Of a stretch of DNA of 64,000 nucleotides, positions 25,351-33,891 are shown piece by piece. A program made the translations under genes and the position numbers. Source of the stretch: Thermoplasmataceae archaeon. GTDB taxonomy: Archaea; Thermoplasmatota; Thermoplasmata; Thermoplasmatales; Thermoplasmataceae. The number at the start of each line of letters is the position of its first letter. Positions within the stretch are counted from its first letter, which is position 1. Where the stretch lies: NCBI GenBank assembly GCA_038729425.1, contig JAVYSB010000002.1, positions 1 through 64,000 of the forward strand, given 5' to 3'. A model generated the notes under the pieces. The model was not told the origin of the DNA, made no database searches, and was given only the letters and a program-made list of their open reading frames with translations.

Positions 25351-26409
25351 ATGCCTGTGAGAAATACACGACGGGATGGCTACACTGTCGCCGTTTTGGG
25401 TGCGACGGGAGTCGTAGGAAGGGCAATGGTACAGACCCTGGAAAGAAGGAATTTCCCCGTGTCCGAGCTCAAACTTTTTGCTACTGAAAAGTCAGCCGGG
25501 ACAAGAATCATATTCCATGGGGAGGAAATACTCGTTCAGGACGCGGGTTCAGGTCATTTTGCTGATACTGACATATTCCTGTTCAGTGCTGGATCTGAAG
25601 CCGCCAGATTGTATGCGAAATCCGCTATGGATTCTGGTGCCGTGGTAATAGACAACAGTAGTGCATTCAGGATGGAAACCTGGGTTCCTCTCGTAGTGCC
25701 CGAGGTGAACCCGGAGGCGATCAGTGACCACAGAGGACTGATTTCTAACCCAAATTGCTCCACAATCCAGCTCACAGTAGCTATAAAACCTCTTCTATCG
25801 CTTGGCATGGAACATGTCTATGTTTCAACATACCAGGCAGCCAGTGGTATGGGGCAGAAGGGAATAACTGGGCTTCTGAACGGCCAAGAAGATGACATGA
25901 CTTTTCCGACAAGGAATAGTTCAAAGCATTATCCCCTTGTTCTTAATGTTCTTCCACAGTGTGACGACTTCACTGCCAATGGTTACACGAAGGAGGAAAT
26001 GAAGATCGTAAACGAATCCCGCAAAATACTAGGAAGAAAGGATTTGAAGATAAGCCCAACCGCTGTCAGGGTACCGGTTGTTTACGGGCACTCCGAATCT
26101 GTGGCCATAAGATTCAACCATCAGGTGTCACTTTCAGAAATCAGAGCAAGACTTTCCAAAGCACCAGGAATCATTATAGCTGATGATCCGGAAAAGGGGG
26201 TAATCCCGCACCCAAAGATGGCGGAAGGCAGTGGGGACGTTTATGTTGGTCGGATCAGAAGGGATATAACCGATCCCAACACGATCATGATGTTTGTTGT
26301 AGCTGATAACATACTCAAGGGAGCTTCATGGAACGCCGTGCAGATCGCTGAAATTCTTGTTAATCGATCATTATTCTGCCAGCATGATCCCACAAAAGTG
26401 GAAGGGTGA
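25351..26409 (+). CDS. asd: Aspartate-semialdehyde dehydrogenase
   Basis: The 352-aa enzyme reduces aspartyl phosphate to the semialdehyde with NADPH for threonine, methionine and lysine. The Rossmann motif VLGATGVVGRAMVQTLERR is at about 14-32. The catalytic Cys is in SNPNCSTIQLTV (about 132-143), and TAVRVPVVYGHSESV near 237-251 carries the substrate-binding Arg and the catalytic His. Length and motifs match the archaeal/fungal ASADH type. Its stop overlaps the aspartokinase start (GTGA at 26406-26409), so both act in one pathway and are translated together. Confidence 0.95.
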   Translation: MPVRNTRRDGYTVAVLGATGVVGRAMVQTLERRNFPVSELKLFATEKSAGTRIIFHGEEILVQDAGSGHFADTDIFLFSAGSEAARLYAKSAMDSGAVVIDNSSAFRMETWVPLVVPEVNPEAISDHRGLISNPNCSTIQLTVAIKPLLSLGMEHVYVSTYQAASGMGQKGITGLLNGQEDDMTFPTRNSSKHYPLVLNVLPQCDDFTANGYTKEEMKIVNESRKILGRKDLKISPTAVRVPVVYGHSESVAIRFNHQVSLSEIRARLSKAPGIIIADDPEKGVIPHPKMAEGSGDVYVGRIRRDITDPNTIMMFVVADNILKGASWNAVQIAEILVNRSLFCQHDPTKVEG

Positions 26410-27218
26410 CAAGGACGGAAAGGATTTCTATCCTCAAATTCGGTGGCACTCCCCTGTCAACCGAGGAGGGGAGGTCGTTCGCTGCTTCCCATGTAATGGA
26501 TTCTGTGAAAGTGGGATATAGAACAGTTGTTGTGGTATCTGCAATGGGAAGATCCGGTGATCCATATTCGACAGATACCCTGATGTCGTTGATAGGAACA
26601 GAATGTTCATTGCAACCTCGTGATCTGGACCTCCTGGTCTCATGCGGCGAAACGATCAGCTCGGTAATATTTTCGGCAAAACTCAATAGGCTTGGCATTA
26701 AGGCAGCTCCACTGACAGGTGGGATGGCCGGAATTATCACCGATTCTAATTTTGGGGACGCTTCCATAGTGAAAATCCGGAAGGCGAGATTGCTGGAATT
26801 TATTAGAAATGGAATCGTCCCTGTTGTTTCTGGATTTCAGGGGACAACGCTTAAGGGGGAGATCACAACACTGGGAAGGGGAGGAAGCGATACCACAGCC
26901 ATAGCTATTGGCTCCGAACTGAAGGCGGATCGGGTCTGCATATACAAGGATGTGGATGGCGTGATGACCTGTGATCCAAAGGTATCAAAGGACGCTAGGC
27001 TTTTAGTTCGAATAAGCGCACAAAGGCTCCTTGAAATGGTAGATTCTGGATCCAGGATAATCCACAGGAAGGCGCTGGAACTAGCCATCGCGAATAAGGT
27101 TGTTTTTATCGTCAGGAATACATTCCCAAGTAGCACGGAAACAGTCGTTTATCCAACAGAAGACCAGGTTTCGCCAGAAAACCATACACCGCTTCCTTCA
27201 GATCCTCCCCACGGCTGA
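26406..27218 (+). CDS. lysC: Aspartate kinase without ACT domain
   Basis: The 270-aa kinase makes aspartyl phosphate, the substrate of the enzyme encoded just upstream. Amino-acid-kinase motifs are KFGGTPLS (about 8-15, where KFGGTS is usual), VVVVSAMG, VVSGFQG and TTLGRGGSDTTA (about 154-165), and DGVMTCDPKV. The protein ends right after the kinase domain: the two C-terminal ACT domains of ordinary aspartokinases (about 150 residues) are missing, and no ACT ORF follows. Allosteric feedback by lysine or threonine is therefore unlikely unless a separate subunit exists. Start GTG at 26406. Confidence 0.9.
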   Translation: MTRTERISILKFGGTPLSTEEGRSFAASHVMDSVKVGYRTVVVVSAMGRSGDPYSTDTLMSLIGTECSLQPRDLDLLVSCGETISSVIFSAKLNRLGIKAAPLTGGMAGIITDSNFGDASIVKIRKARLLEFIRNGIVPVVSGFQGTTLKGEITTLGRGGSDTTAIAIGSELKADRVCIYKDVDGVMTCDPKVSKDARLLVRISAQRLLEMVDSGSRIIHRKALELAIANKVVFIVRNTFPSSTETVVYPTEDQVSPENHTPLPSDPPHG

Positions 27219-27446
27219 GTTATTCCCAACTGCAATTACATTTGACTCAGGTCATTGCAGAAAACTATTGACCCAAGCGAATGCAGGAGTAGCAAAAAAG
27301 TCAGGGAGTTACTTATTTCAAGATACTGCACTAAGGCAAATGCCGAATCAGGCTTAAATGCACAGACACAATCACTTGAGTCTAGGGATAAAGTTGGTTC
27401 CTGAGACAACAAATATAATTATCTCTCGAAATATTACCGGCATAAC

Positions 27447-28673
27447 TTGCCTGAGTCGTATTTTTCGTCTTTAAGAGGTGGTGGAGTCTTCTCAAACCGA
27501 TACGTGAGAGCTATTTCCTCAGCCCAGCTCATAAGGGTGCTCGGGCGTTCGCAAGCGTGGATTTTCATCCCCCTTTATCTTTCCATTGTAAGGCATGTCT
27601 CGTACCCAGTCATTGGATTCCTGTTTTTCATTACTGCCATAATATCCCTTCCATTCTCAATATACGGGGGGAACCTCATTGACAGGTTTGGAAGACGGAA
27701 ATGGGCACTCATAACACCACCGCTGATAATGCTGATCTTCATTGTGATCTCGGTTCTGATTTTCATCGGTTCTTATGTTTACATTATTTACGTGGCATTC
27801 GTGATGGTCGAGCCTTTGATGAGCATACAGGGCATACTGGACAATGTCGTCATAACCGACACTGTGAAAGAATCAGACCGCACGAATGCATTCGGGATCG
27901 TCAGGATAATGGCAAACATTGGATTCTCCGCGGGACCCGCAATCGGAGGATTCCTCTCATACCTGAATTATGGCTATGTGTTCCTCTTTCCGGCCGTGTC
28001 AACTGCTGTTGAATGGGTCATCTACATTCTCTACATTCAGGAGACGCCCCATATCACAAGCCTGTCATCCTCAGGCTTTTCGTTTCCAAGAAAAGACACG
28101 AAGTTTATCGTAATCAGCCTTCTGATAGGATCAATTTTCTTTGTGGCAGGGCAGTGGGGTACAACACTTACGCTTTTCTGGAGCCATGTTGATTTCATAA
28201 CTAACAGAGCCATAGGAATACTGTACACGGTCAACGGGTTCGCTGTGGTTTTCCTGCAGATGCCAACCAATATCCTGTTCCAGAAGGTGCGTGATGGCAC
28301 AAGAATAGCCATAGGCGGCCTTATTTATTCATTCTCTTTCCTCGCTCTGGCATTCTTTTCCGGCACAGTTTTCCTGGTTATTGACGTGATAGCAATAACC
28401 ATGGGCGAGAACGTGATTTCTCCCGTGATATACAGCGTTATCGGCAAAATGTCCCCACCTGACAAACGCGGCCAGTATTTCGGCGCCGCACAGCTGGTTA
28501 TTGGTCTGGTACAGCCAATAGCACCACTCGTTGGCACGGTTATGCTATCATACTTCTATTCAGAACCTTTGCTGATGTGGGGTCCCCTTGCCCTGCTTGG
28601 GATCGCACTCTCATACCTGGTTTACATTTATGCCGGCAGGATTCTGCGTTCCATTCCGCAGGCGAGCTCCTGA
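27447..28673 (+). CDS. Major facilitator superfamily transporter
   Basis: A 408-aa membrane protein with twelve hydrophobic helices. Motif A is present between helices 2 and 3 (YGGNLIDRFGRRKWAL, about 73-88), and the pattern PPDKRGQYFGAAQ in the second half fits MFS proteins. The start is taken as TTG at 27447, since there is no upstream ATG in frame and the first helix begins about 15 residues later. The substrate is not recognisable; drug or metabolite export is possible. Single gene, with a 228-bp gene-free region in front. Confidence 0.85.
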   Translation: MPESYFSSLRGGGVFSNRYVRAISSAQLIRVLGRSQAWIFIPLYLSIVRHVSYPVIGFLFFITAIISLPFSIYGGNLIDRFGRRKWALITPPLIMLIFIVISVLIFIGSYVYIIYVAFVMVEPLMSIQGILDNVVITDTVKESDRTNAFGIVRIMANIGFSAGPAIGGFLSYLNYGYVFLFPAVSTAVEWVIYILYIQETPHITSLSSSGFSFPRKDTKFIVISLLIGSIFFVAGQWGTTLTLFWSHVDFITNRAIGILYTVNGFAVVFLQMPTNILFQKVRDGTRIAIGGLIYSFSFLALAFFSGTVFLVIDVIAITMGENVISPVIYSVIGKMSPPDKRGQYFGAAQLVIGLVQPIAPLVGTVMLSYFYSEPLLMWGPLALLGIALSYLVYIYAGRILRSIPQASS

Positions 28674-28681
28674 ACTGATCT

Positions 28682-29353
28682 TTACTTGCTCTCATACCTC
28701 ACAATCACAGCTGACCCCAGTATAACCTCGATCAAGATCGCAAGTTCTGAAAATACCGGTACTAGGGAAACAACAATCACTAAAACAAAAAAGATGCCCG
28801 TGGTTGATTCGCTGTCATACATCTTCTGCAGGGAATCGGTACCTCTCGAGAGTGTGTCTCGAAACGTTCTGCCCGTAAGCAAACTCAGCATGAGAGCGTA
28901 GGCGGAATATGCGAACCACAGGTTGGAAAGCGATCCTCCAAAGAAAGGAATGAAGTTGATTGCAGCACCGATCAGCGCCATAAAGACCAATATCCAGGCA
29001 TACTTGCTGGTTGATGCAGCAGCGCTTCTGAAGGACGACTCCAGCCCAAACCTGTACCCCTTGCTGCGAACAGAGGCGGCCTCGGACTGCCATATCACGC
29101 CAAATGCCTCGATGAGTATGACAATGAACACTATGGCTGAATCGAAAATGATCGTTCCTAATGGTAGAAGCAGCATGTTATAGCCATTGTCGAAAAAGCC
29201 ATGCAGTGAAAACGCCAGTGACACTGATCCAGCGACTGCTTCGACGATAAGTGCAACAACAAAGCTAAGCAGAAAGGGGAAAATAAGCATAAAATCAGAT
29301 ACAAGCAACTGCAGGCCATGTCTCAGTGAATAGTCCTTCTGCGTCATATACAT
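28682..29353 (-). CDS. Multi-spanning membrane protein, unknown function
   Basis: The 223-aa protein has five or six hydrophobic helices (about 14-36, 44-52, 57-87, 116-138, 141-158, 185-215). A polar cytoplasmic loop around 88-113 contains an Arg/Ser-rich piece (SKGYRFGLESSFRSAAAS). The general pattern resembles glycerophosphodiesterase-type or DUF4013-like membrane domains but I cannot name the family. The start may be the first or third codon (MYM). It is convergent with the MFS gene, eight bases away, so the two genes are not related in expression. Confidence 0.6.
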   Translation of the reverse strand: MYMTQKDYSLRHGLQLLVSDFMLIFPFLLSFVVALIVEAVAGSVSLAFSLHGFFDNGYNMLLLPLGTIIFDSAIVFIVILIEAFGVIWQSEAASVRSKGYRFGLESSFRSAAASTSKYAWILVFMALIGAAINFIPFFGGSLSNLWFAYSAYALMLSLLTGRTFRDTLSRGTDSLQKMYDSESTTGIFFVLVIVVSLVPVFSELAILIEVILGSAVIVRYESK

Positions 29354-29407
29354 CGTTTTCAGTTGCTGTGTAATTTTTACTTAGGATATCTATATTGTGG
29401 AACATCT

Positions 29408-29980
29408 TTAAAGCTTATTCTTCAGAGCAAATGCAATTGTGAGGATCACCCACAGGGATATAGCACAAGTGCCGAAAGTTTCAAGTTCTGCTGACGACGG
29501 CCAATTCACTGCATATGCAAATAATGAGGCCGAGACCGCTATCACCAGTGAATATACCCCGATCAATCTCTTCTTGATTGTAGCCCCTATGCCCCAGATC
29601 AAGATGGCGATGTCTGCCTGTACGAAGAACCACGACGATACAAAGTCGTGAGGATAAGTTCCGCCATGATAAATGCCAATCAACGCAAGAAACATTGCTG
29701 CAACAATGAAGAACGAAGATCCCACTGTCTGGATCGTATTTCTAGAATAGAGAATAAGGCCGGCAGAATAAAAAACAATAAGAATAGAGGTGAACATAAG
29801 ACCCACGTTGTATATCCATGGATCGGTGGCACCAAGTGATCCTAGCGCGCTGAGGGCACCCGTATAAAAATTGAACCAGGGATTTACAAGCCAGGCAGTG
29901 GCTATCCAAAGGAAAATTGAAACAAGCGCTGCAACGCCAAACAACATCAGCTTGACTCTGGCACTTCCAGAATAATGCAT
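29408..29980 (-). CDS. DUF998-type membrane protein
   Basis: The 190-aa protein has six hydrophobic helices. The motif NPWFNFYTGALSALGSLGATDPWIYNVGLM near 32-61 is typical of DUF998 proteins, as is the later GGTYPHD (about 105-111). The family has no established function; membership is common in archaea. A single gene with its ATG at 29980; the adjacent membrane gene at 28682-29353 has the same direction but a 54-bp gap. Confidence 0.75.
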   Translation of the reverse strand: MHYSGSARVKLMLFGVAALVSIFLWIATAWLVNPWFNFYTGALSALGSLGATDPWIYNVGLMFTSILIVFYSAGLILYSRNTIQTVGSSFFIVAAMFLALIGIYHGGTYPHDFVSSWFFVQADIAILIWGIGATIKKRLIGVYSLVIAVSASLFAYAVNWPSSAELETFGTCAISLWVILTIAFALKNKL

Positions 29981-30072
29981 GGATAAGCAACCATGGCGTG
30001 GATATAAATATGACCAGTGGTTAATTTCCTATGAATAGTTCTGTCGAGCTATACTAGGGTACATTATGTTTT

Positions 30073-30963
30073 TCATCCCTGGTTGCGAAACCCGGGCGGC
30101 GTAAAATTTGACCCAAGAAGATCGAAATGGCCAGTCCGATTGCTGGAATTCCTGTTGATCATCCTCGTAGAGGCAACCTTCACGCAGAAAGAATTCACGT
30201 ATAGCGATGAAATCTCCGGTGCCCACGAATTGTTGAATATGACCATGACTCCTCTTTTTCCCATTTCTTCATACTGATCGCGAAGCCTCTCCTGTTCGCT
30301 GTAGGGGAAGCCGACTCTTGAATAAGCTGTAAAGCTTGAAGTGTTAGAAAGAGGGAAATAAGGGGGGTCAATGTAGACAAGATCGCCGGCAGAGGCCATA
30401 TTGCAGGTCTCAGCAAAGTCGATGGCATATATATCAACCAGAGAAAGCATCCTACTGAACTCCATTATATGTTCAGGATTAGGCATAGTAGGGTTTCTAT
30501 ATTTTCCGAAAGGAACGTTGAACTTTCCTGATATGTTTACCCTCCAGAGCCCATTATACCCGTGCCTGTTGAGGTAAATGAATAGGGCCGCGCGCTCAAT
30601 CGTGGAACCTTTATCCCCGAGTATAAGGTTGAATCTTTCCCTGGCTGAGTAATATGAATCTCTGCTATTGCCGTAGGGCAGGCATTCAATCTCGTCAGTT
30701 ATCTTTCCCGGGTTCCGTTTGACTACCCTATAAACATTTATGAGTTCCTCATTGATATCAGAAATGACGGCGTGTGTTATCCTGCGCATATTGTAGAGTT
30801 CAACCAGAAGGGCGCAGCCACCGGCAAAAGGTTCCAGATAGTTTCTGAACCTTGCGGGAATCATCGGCAGGATTGAAGGCATCAATTGTCTTTTCCCTCC
30901 TGCCCACTTCAACAGGGGCTTAAGCATGGTTTTAGGCGTCCCTTTCCCTTCAGCTCTGCACAT
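30073..30963 (-). CDS. DNA adenine-N6 methyltransferase, D12 class (Dam-like), orphan
   Basis: The 296-aa enzyme methylates adenine in DNA. It shows the D12-class layout: LLKWAGGKRQL (about 17-27, motif X), EPFAGGCALL (about 44-53, SAM-binding motif I) and the catalytic DPPY at 199-202. The C-terminal FNNSWAPEISSLY replaces the usual SNSD. No restriction endonuclease lies nearby, so it may be a solitary regulatory or phage-derived methylase. The start at 30963 has a GAGGT site and a TATA-like CGTTTATAGG on the minus strand, about 30 bases upstream. GATC as target is possible for the family but cannot be read from the sequence. Confidence 0.9.
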   Translation of the reverse strand: MCRAEGKGTPKTMLKPLLKWAGGKRQLMPSILPMIPARFRNYLEPFAGGCALLVELYNMRRITHAVISDINEELINVYRVVKRNPGKITDEIECLPYGNSRDSYYSARERFNLILGDKGSTIERAALFIYLNRHGYNGLWRVNISGKFNVPFGKYRNPTMPNPEHIMEFSRMLSLVDIYAIDFAETCNMASAGDLVYIDPPYFPLSNTSSFTAYSRVGFPYSEQERLRDQYEEMGKRGVMVIFNNSWAPEISSLYVNSFCVKVASTRMINRNSSNRTGHFDLLGSNFTPPGFRNQG

Positions 30964-31249
30964 TTGCTGTACCTCAAAGGCAAACCCCTCCTATAAACGC
31001 ATGCCCGCCCAATTGCACAGAATAACTTCCCAGGCGCAGATTCACAGTATCCCGTCTTAAATTGCTTTTACAATCCCATAAGAAGTAAAAACGTCATTAA
31101 TTGTGGTTTTTCAAGCAATCTTGCAAGCAGAAGGATGGTTGACCACGAATTCATTTATTTAACCGGGAAATATATCAATTGTGCACTTAACTCAGGAAGG
31201 GCTTATATATATTCGATCCAAATGCAGCAAGTATGCAGGACATTTCAAA

Positions 31250-31987
31250 TCATTTCCACTGGGTTAGAATCCTTTCCCTGCTGAACGTTACTCTGCTGAG
31301 AAAATACATCAGTACCACTGCAACTAGCAATGCTCCAGAAATTATTAGAAGGTTGGTATCGCTCCCAAGCGATACAATACCTATTTCTCCCAGGACATAA
31401 ATCACAATAAGGGGAAGAAGGGAAAAAACACCTATCTGGTATGCACCCTGAACGCTGTTCACCTTGGACGAGACAAATACACCCGTGCTGGCCCCGTATA
31501 TACTGGCCAGGGGAGTGCCAAGCAGATAAACAATTGCAATGGTCCAGTTCGGGTAATACAGGTATCCAAAACTGGAATCTGTAAGGAGATCAATAAGCAG
31601 CATGTAAACCGTCAGTCCAAGGTAAACTGAGGCTATAGCCGGAAGGAAAGCGCCAATGTATTTGCCTACCAGTATCTCGCCATCGGAGGTGGGCGTGGCA
31701 AGCAGAGGTTCCAGGCTCTTTTCGGTTTTCTCACCAACGATGCTGTAACTGGAAATGTAGAGTGGAATCAAAGCCGAAAGTATGATGAAAAAGAATGGAA
31801 AGGCCCCAAGTAGGGATGAGAGAAGTTCTTCTGTGGCAGACTTCTTGATGATCAGGTATTCAATGAGCAGCGGAAGTCCCACCCCCAGTGCAAGCGGTAA
31901 AACAATCATGGCTATCCCACGGGCTCCTCCATTCCTGAGAATTGCCAGTTCCTTTCTTGCAAGTATCCACGATTTCCAAAGCCTCAT
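31250..31987 (-). CDS. ABC-2 type exporter permease
   Basis: The 245-aa protein has six hydrophobic helices. The N-terminal SWILARKELAILRNGGARGIAMIVLPL and the loop EKTEKSLEPLLATPTSDGEILVGKYIGAFL (about 86-115) are typical of ABC-2 (NatB/CcmB-like) permeases. It follows its ATPase gene by four bases. Substrate unknown. The last helix ends in a basic tail (FSRERILTQWK). A terminator-like or regulatory element was not seen in the 280 bases that follow. Confidence 0.88.
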   Translation of the reverse strand: MRLWKSWILARKELAILRNGGARGIAMIVLPLALGVGLPLLIEYLIIKKSATEELLSSLLGAFPFFFIILSALIPLYISSYSIVGEKTEKSLEPLLATPTSDGEILVGKYIGAFLPAIASVYLGLTVYMLLIDLLTDSSFGYLYYPNWTIAIVYLLGTPLASIYGASTGVFVSSKVNSVQGAYQIGVFSLLPLIVIYVLGEIGIVSLGSDTNLLIISGALLVAVVLMYFLSRVTFSRERILTQWK

Positions 31988-31991
31988 TATC

Positions 31992-32912
31992 TTACTCCCT
32001 CACAAGTTGAAGATATATGTCCTCCAGCGATGCACCAGTCTCATTTACCGATCTGACCCTCCCTCCAGCGGAAACAATAGCGCTTATAATGGAGGGAGTT
32101 TCTTTGTCAGGGTCATTCAGGGATACCAGCAGTTTATTCGCCTCCGCCTCCACGCTTCTTGGGTTCAGACCCTTAACCGATCTGATTATCCTGTCATTCA
32201 TCTCCTCCAGCAGGATCACAGTTTTCCTGCCAGAAGCAATCTTAGAAAGGTTATCCGGGGTATTCACGGCAATCAATTTTGTTTTCAATATCCCTATCCG
32301 GTCACAAATACGCTGAGCCTCGTCCAGGTTGTGGGTATTGAGAAGTATAGTCTTATTCTCCTTTTTCAGATCAAGTATCAAATCCCTGATTGTTTTTGAC
32401 GCTTCAGGATCAAGATTGGCCGTTGGTTCATCCATGAAGAGCAGCTCCGGATCATGTATTAGAGCTCTCGCAAGAGACGCCTTCTGTTTCATTCCTTTGG
32501 AAAAAGATCCTACAGGCGAATTCCTCTTATCCCATAGTTCAAGCATCCTCAGATATTTTTCAATATTCTCCTTAAGTTCCTTTTCAGGAAATTCATACAT
32601 TCTGCCGTAGAACACAAGATTCGCGTAGACACTTAGCGTTTCATAAAGGCCCACGTTGTCAGGAACGAGCCCTATCATCTTTCTTATCTTCATCGCATCG
32701 CCCCTGTCGGATATATCATAGCCATCGATTCTCGCGTCTCCACCGGTTTTTGAGATCAGGCAGCAGAGCATTCTCACTGTTGTCGTCTTACCAGCGCCGT
32801 TCGGACCAAGCAGTCCGAAAATCTCCCCTCTATCAATGCTGAATTTCAATGAATCGACGGCGGTAATATTTCCAAATTTCCTTGTGAGATTGTCAACCTC
32901 TATCATCTTCAT
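31992..32912 (-). CDS. ABC transporter ATP-binding protein
   Basis: The ATPase of the exporter with the permease at 31250. From the chosen start it has 306 residues: Walker A GPNGAGKTTT (about 39-48), signature FSKGMKQKASLA, Walker B ELLFMDEPTANLD and switch His in LNTHNL; the tail after about 220 is a regulatory domain. The frame is open further upstream to 33116, but the ATG at 32912 is preferred. It has a GGTGAT ribosome site eight bases before it, the family sequence begins MIEVDNLTRKFG there, and the longer reading overlaps the promoter of the divergent methyltransferase gene. Confidence 0.9.
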   Translation of the reverse strand: MKMIEVDNLTRKFGNITAVDSLKFSIDRGEIFGLLGPNGAGKTTTVRMLCCLISKTGGDARIDGYDISDRGDAMKIRKMIGLVPDNVGLYETLSVYANLVFYGRMYEFPEKELKENIEKYLRMLELWDKRNSPVGSFSKGMKQKASLARALIHDPELLFMDEPTANLDPEASKTIRDLILDLKKENKTILLNTHNLDEAQRICDRIGILKTKLIAVNTPDNLSKIASGRKTVILLEEMNDRIIRSVKGLNPRSVEAEANKLLVSLNDPDKETPSIISAIVSAGGRVRSVNETGASLEDIYLQLVRE

Positions 32913-33114
32913 TTGGGTATCACCGTCTAATTGGCTATCAGAAGATCGTTGTTTTTGATTACAGTTGAATAGAATGCAGATCAATATAAGGTTATTCTGC
33001 AGCCACATTGCCAGTTCATTCACATCCGGCCGATCAAGGACATTTTTATTGACAGATAAGGTATGTTTAATGGGATCAGTGAAAAGTAATAATAGAGCAT
33101 GTGACTTATTAATC

Positions 33115-33765
33115 ATGCAAAATGAGGCAAAACCCGACTACGGTACATATCACCACTCTTCAAAGAAAGGATCTGATTTAATCAGGGATCACGTGCAACA
33201 GCTTTTCAATCAGGCATTCTCATCTACCAGTATCGCCAGAAGTTCAAATATCAGTATTCTGGACGTCGGTGGTGGGCTAGGATTCATTTCATCAATAGCT
33301 GCAGAGTTCTTCAATGTATCCAGAATAACATGCATTGACACCTTCAAGGATGGCAGCCTGAAGGGATCCAGCATAGAACGTGGGAGAAAGAATATGGAAC
33401 TTCTTGATCTCTCCGGCCGTGTCTCATTTATGGAGCAGGACATATTGCAAATCGATGACAGACTTGGAAAATTTGATCTCGCAGTTTCGAATCTTGTCCT
33501 TCACAACCTCGGCAAGGGCAGGTTTGAAGCTTATAAACGCATTGCCAGAGTCCTGAATGAGGGTGGGGTTTTCATAAACGGAGACTTGTTCTTGCAGAGC
33601 AGAGGAGGGGATCCGTTTCAGAATGATCTCAATAAGATCACAAAATTCTACCGTGTAATCAACCATTTCGCCTCTCCAGAATCAGGTATAGGGAAGCCTT
33701 ACCATGTTATGGTCCTGAAACCTTTGCCTTCTCAGATTAATTCGCGGGAAACAACCAGAATCTAA
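33115..33765 (+). CDS. Class I SAM-dependent methyltransferase
   Basis: The 216-aa protein has SAM-binding motif I ILDVGGGLGFISSIAA (about 47-62), an acidic end of strand 2 (CIDTF) and motif IV FDLAVSNLVLHNLG (about 120-133), followed by RVLNEGGVFINGDLF. This is the pattern of small-molecule or lipid methyltransferases. The ATG at 33115 is chosen over an in-frame start at 32965 because the N-terminal extension is poor in family features and covers the divergent promoter. The substrate is unknown. A 34-codon ORF begins right at its stop codon. Confidence 0.82.
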   Translation: MQNEAKPDYGTYHHSSKKGSDLIRDHVQQLFNQAFSSTSIARSSNISILDVGGGLGFISSIAAEFFNVSRITCIDTFKDGSLKGSSIERGRKNMELLDLSGRVSFMEQDILQIDDRLGKFDLAVSNLVLHNLGKGRFEAYKRIARVLNEGGVFINGDLFLQSRGGDPFQNDLNKITKFYRVINHFASPESGIGKPYHVMVLKPLPSQINSRETTRI

Positions 33766-33870
33766 ATGTCTAAACTTCCTTGGAACGCCTGGAAAATTGA
33801 GAAGAACGGCTTCACACCAGAGGAGCGTTATTCGAAAATACAGTTGCGCACGGGGAAAAATCTATTATAA
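33766..33870 (+). CDS. Candidate 34-aa protein downstream of the methyltransferase
   Basis: An ATG follows the methyltransferase stop directly (TAA-ATG) and opens 34 codons ending in TAA at 33868-33870. The product is MSKLPWNAWKIEKN followed by GFTPEERYSKIQLRTG and a short end. It reads like ordinary protein sequence, perhaps the truncated start of a larger gene. Its end overlaps the TATA-like TATTATAAAATT of the next gene. No homologue is known to me; it may be a remnant. Confidence 0.35.
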   Translation: MSKLPWNAWKIEKNGFTPEERYSKIQLRTGKNLL

Positions 33871-33891
33871 AATTCCAGTTAGGAGATAGCC

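Noticed and set aside
32913-33116. N-terminal extension of the ABC ATPase to 33116 and of the methyltransferase back to 32965
   Set aside because: Both extensions overlap each other on opposite strands and lack family sequence; the inner starts (32912 with GGTGAT, and 33115) fit better and leave a divergent promoter.
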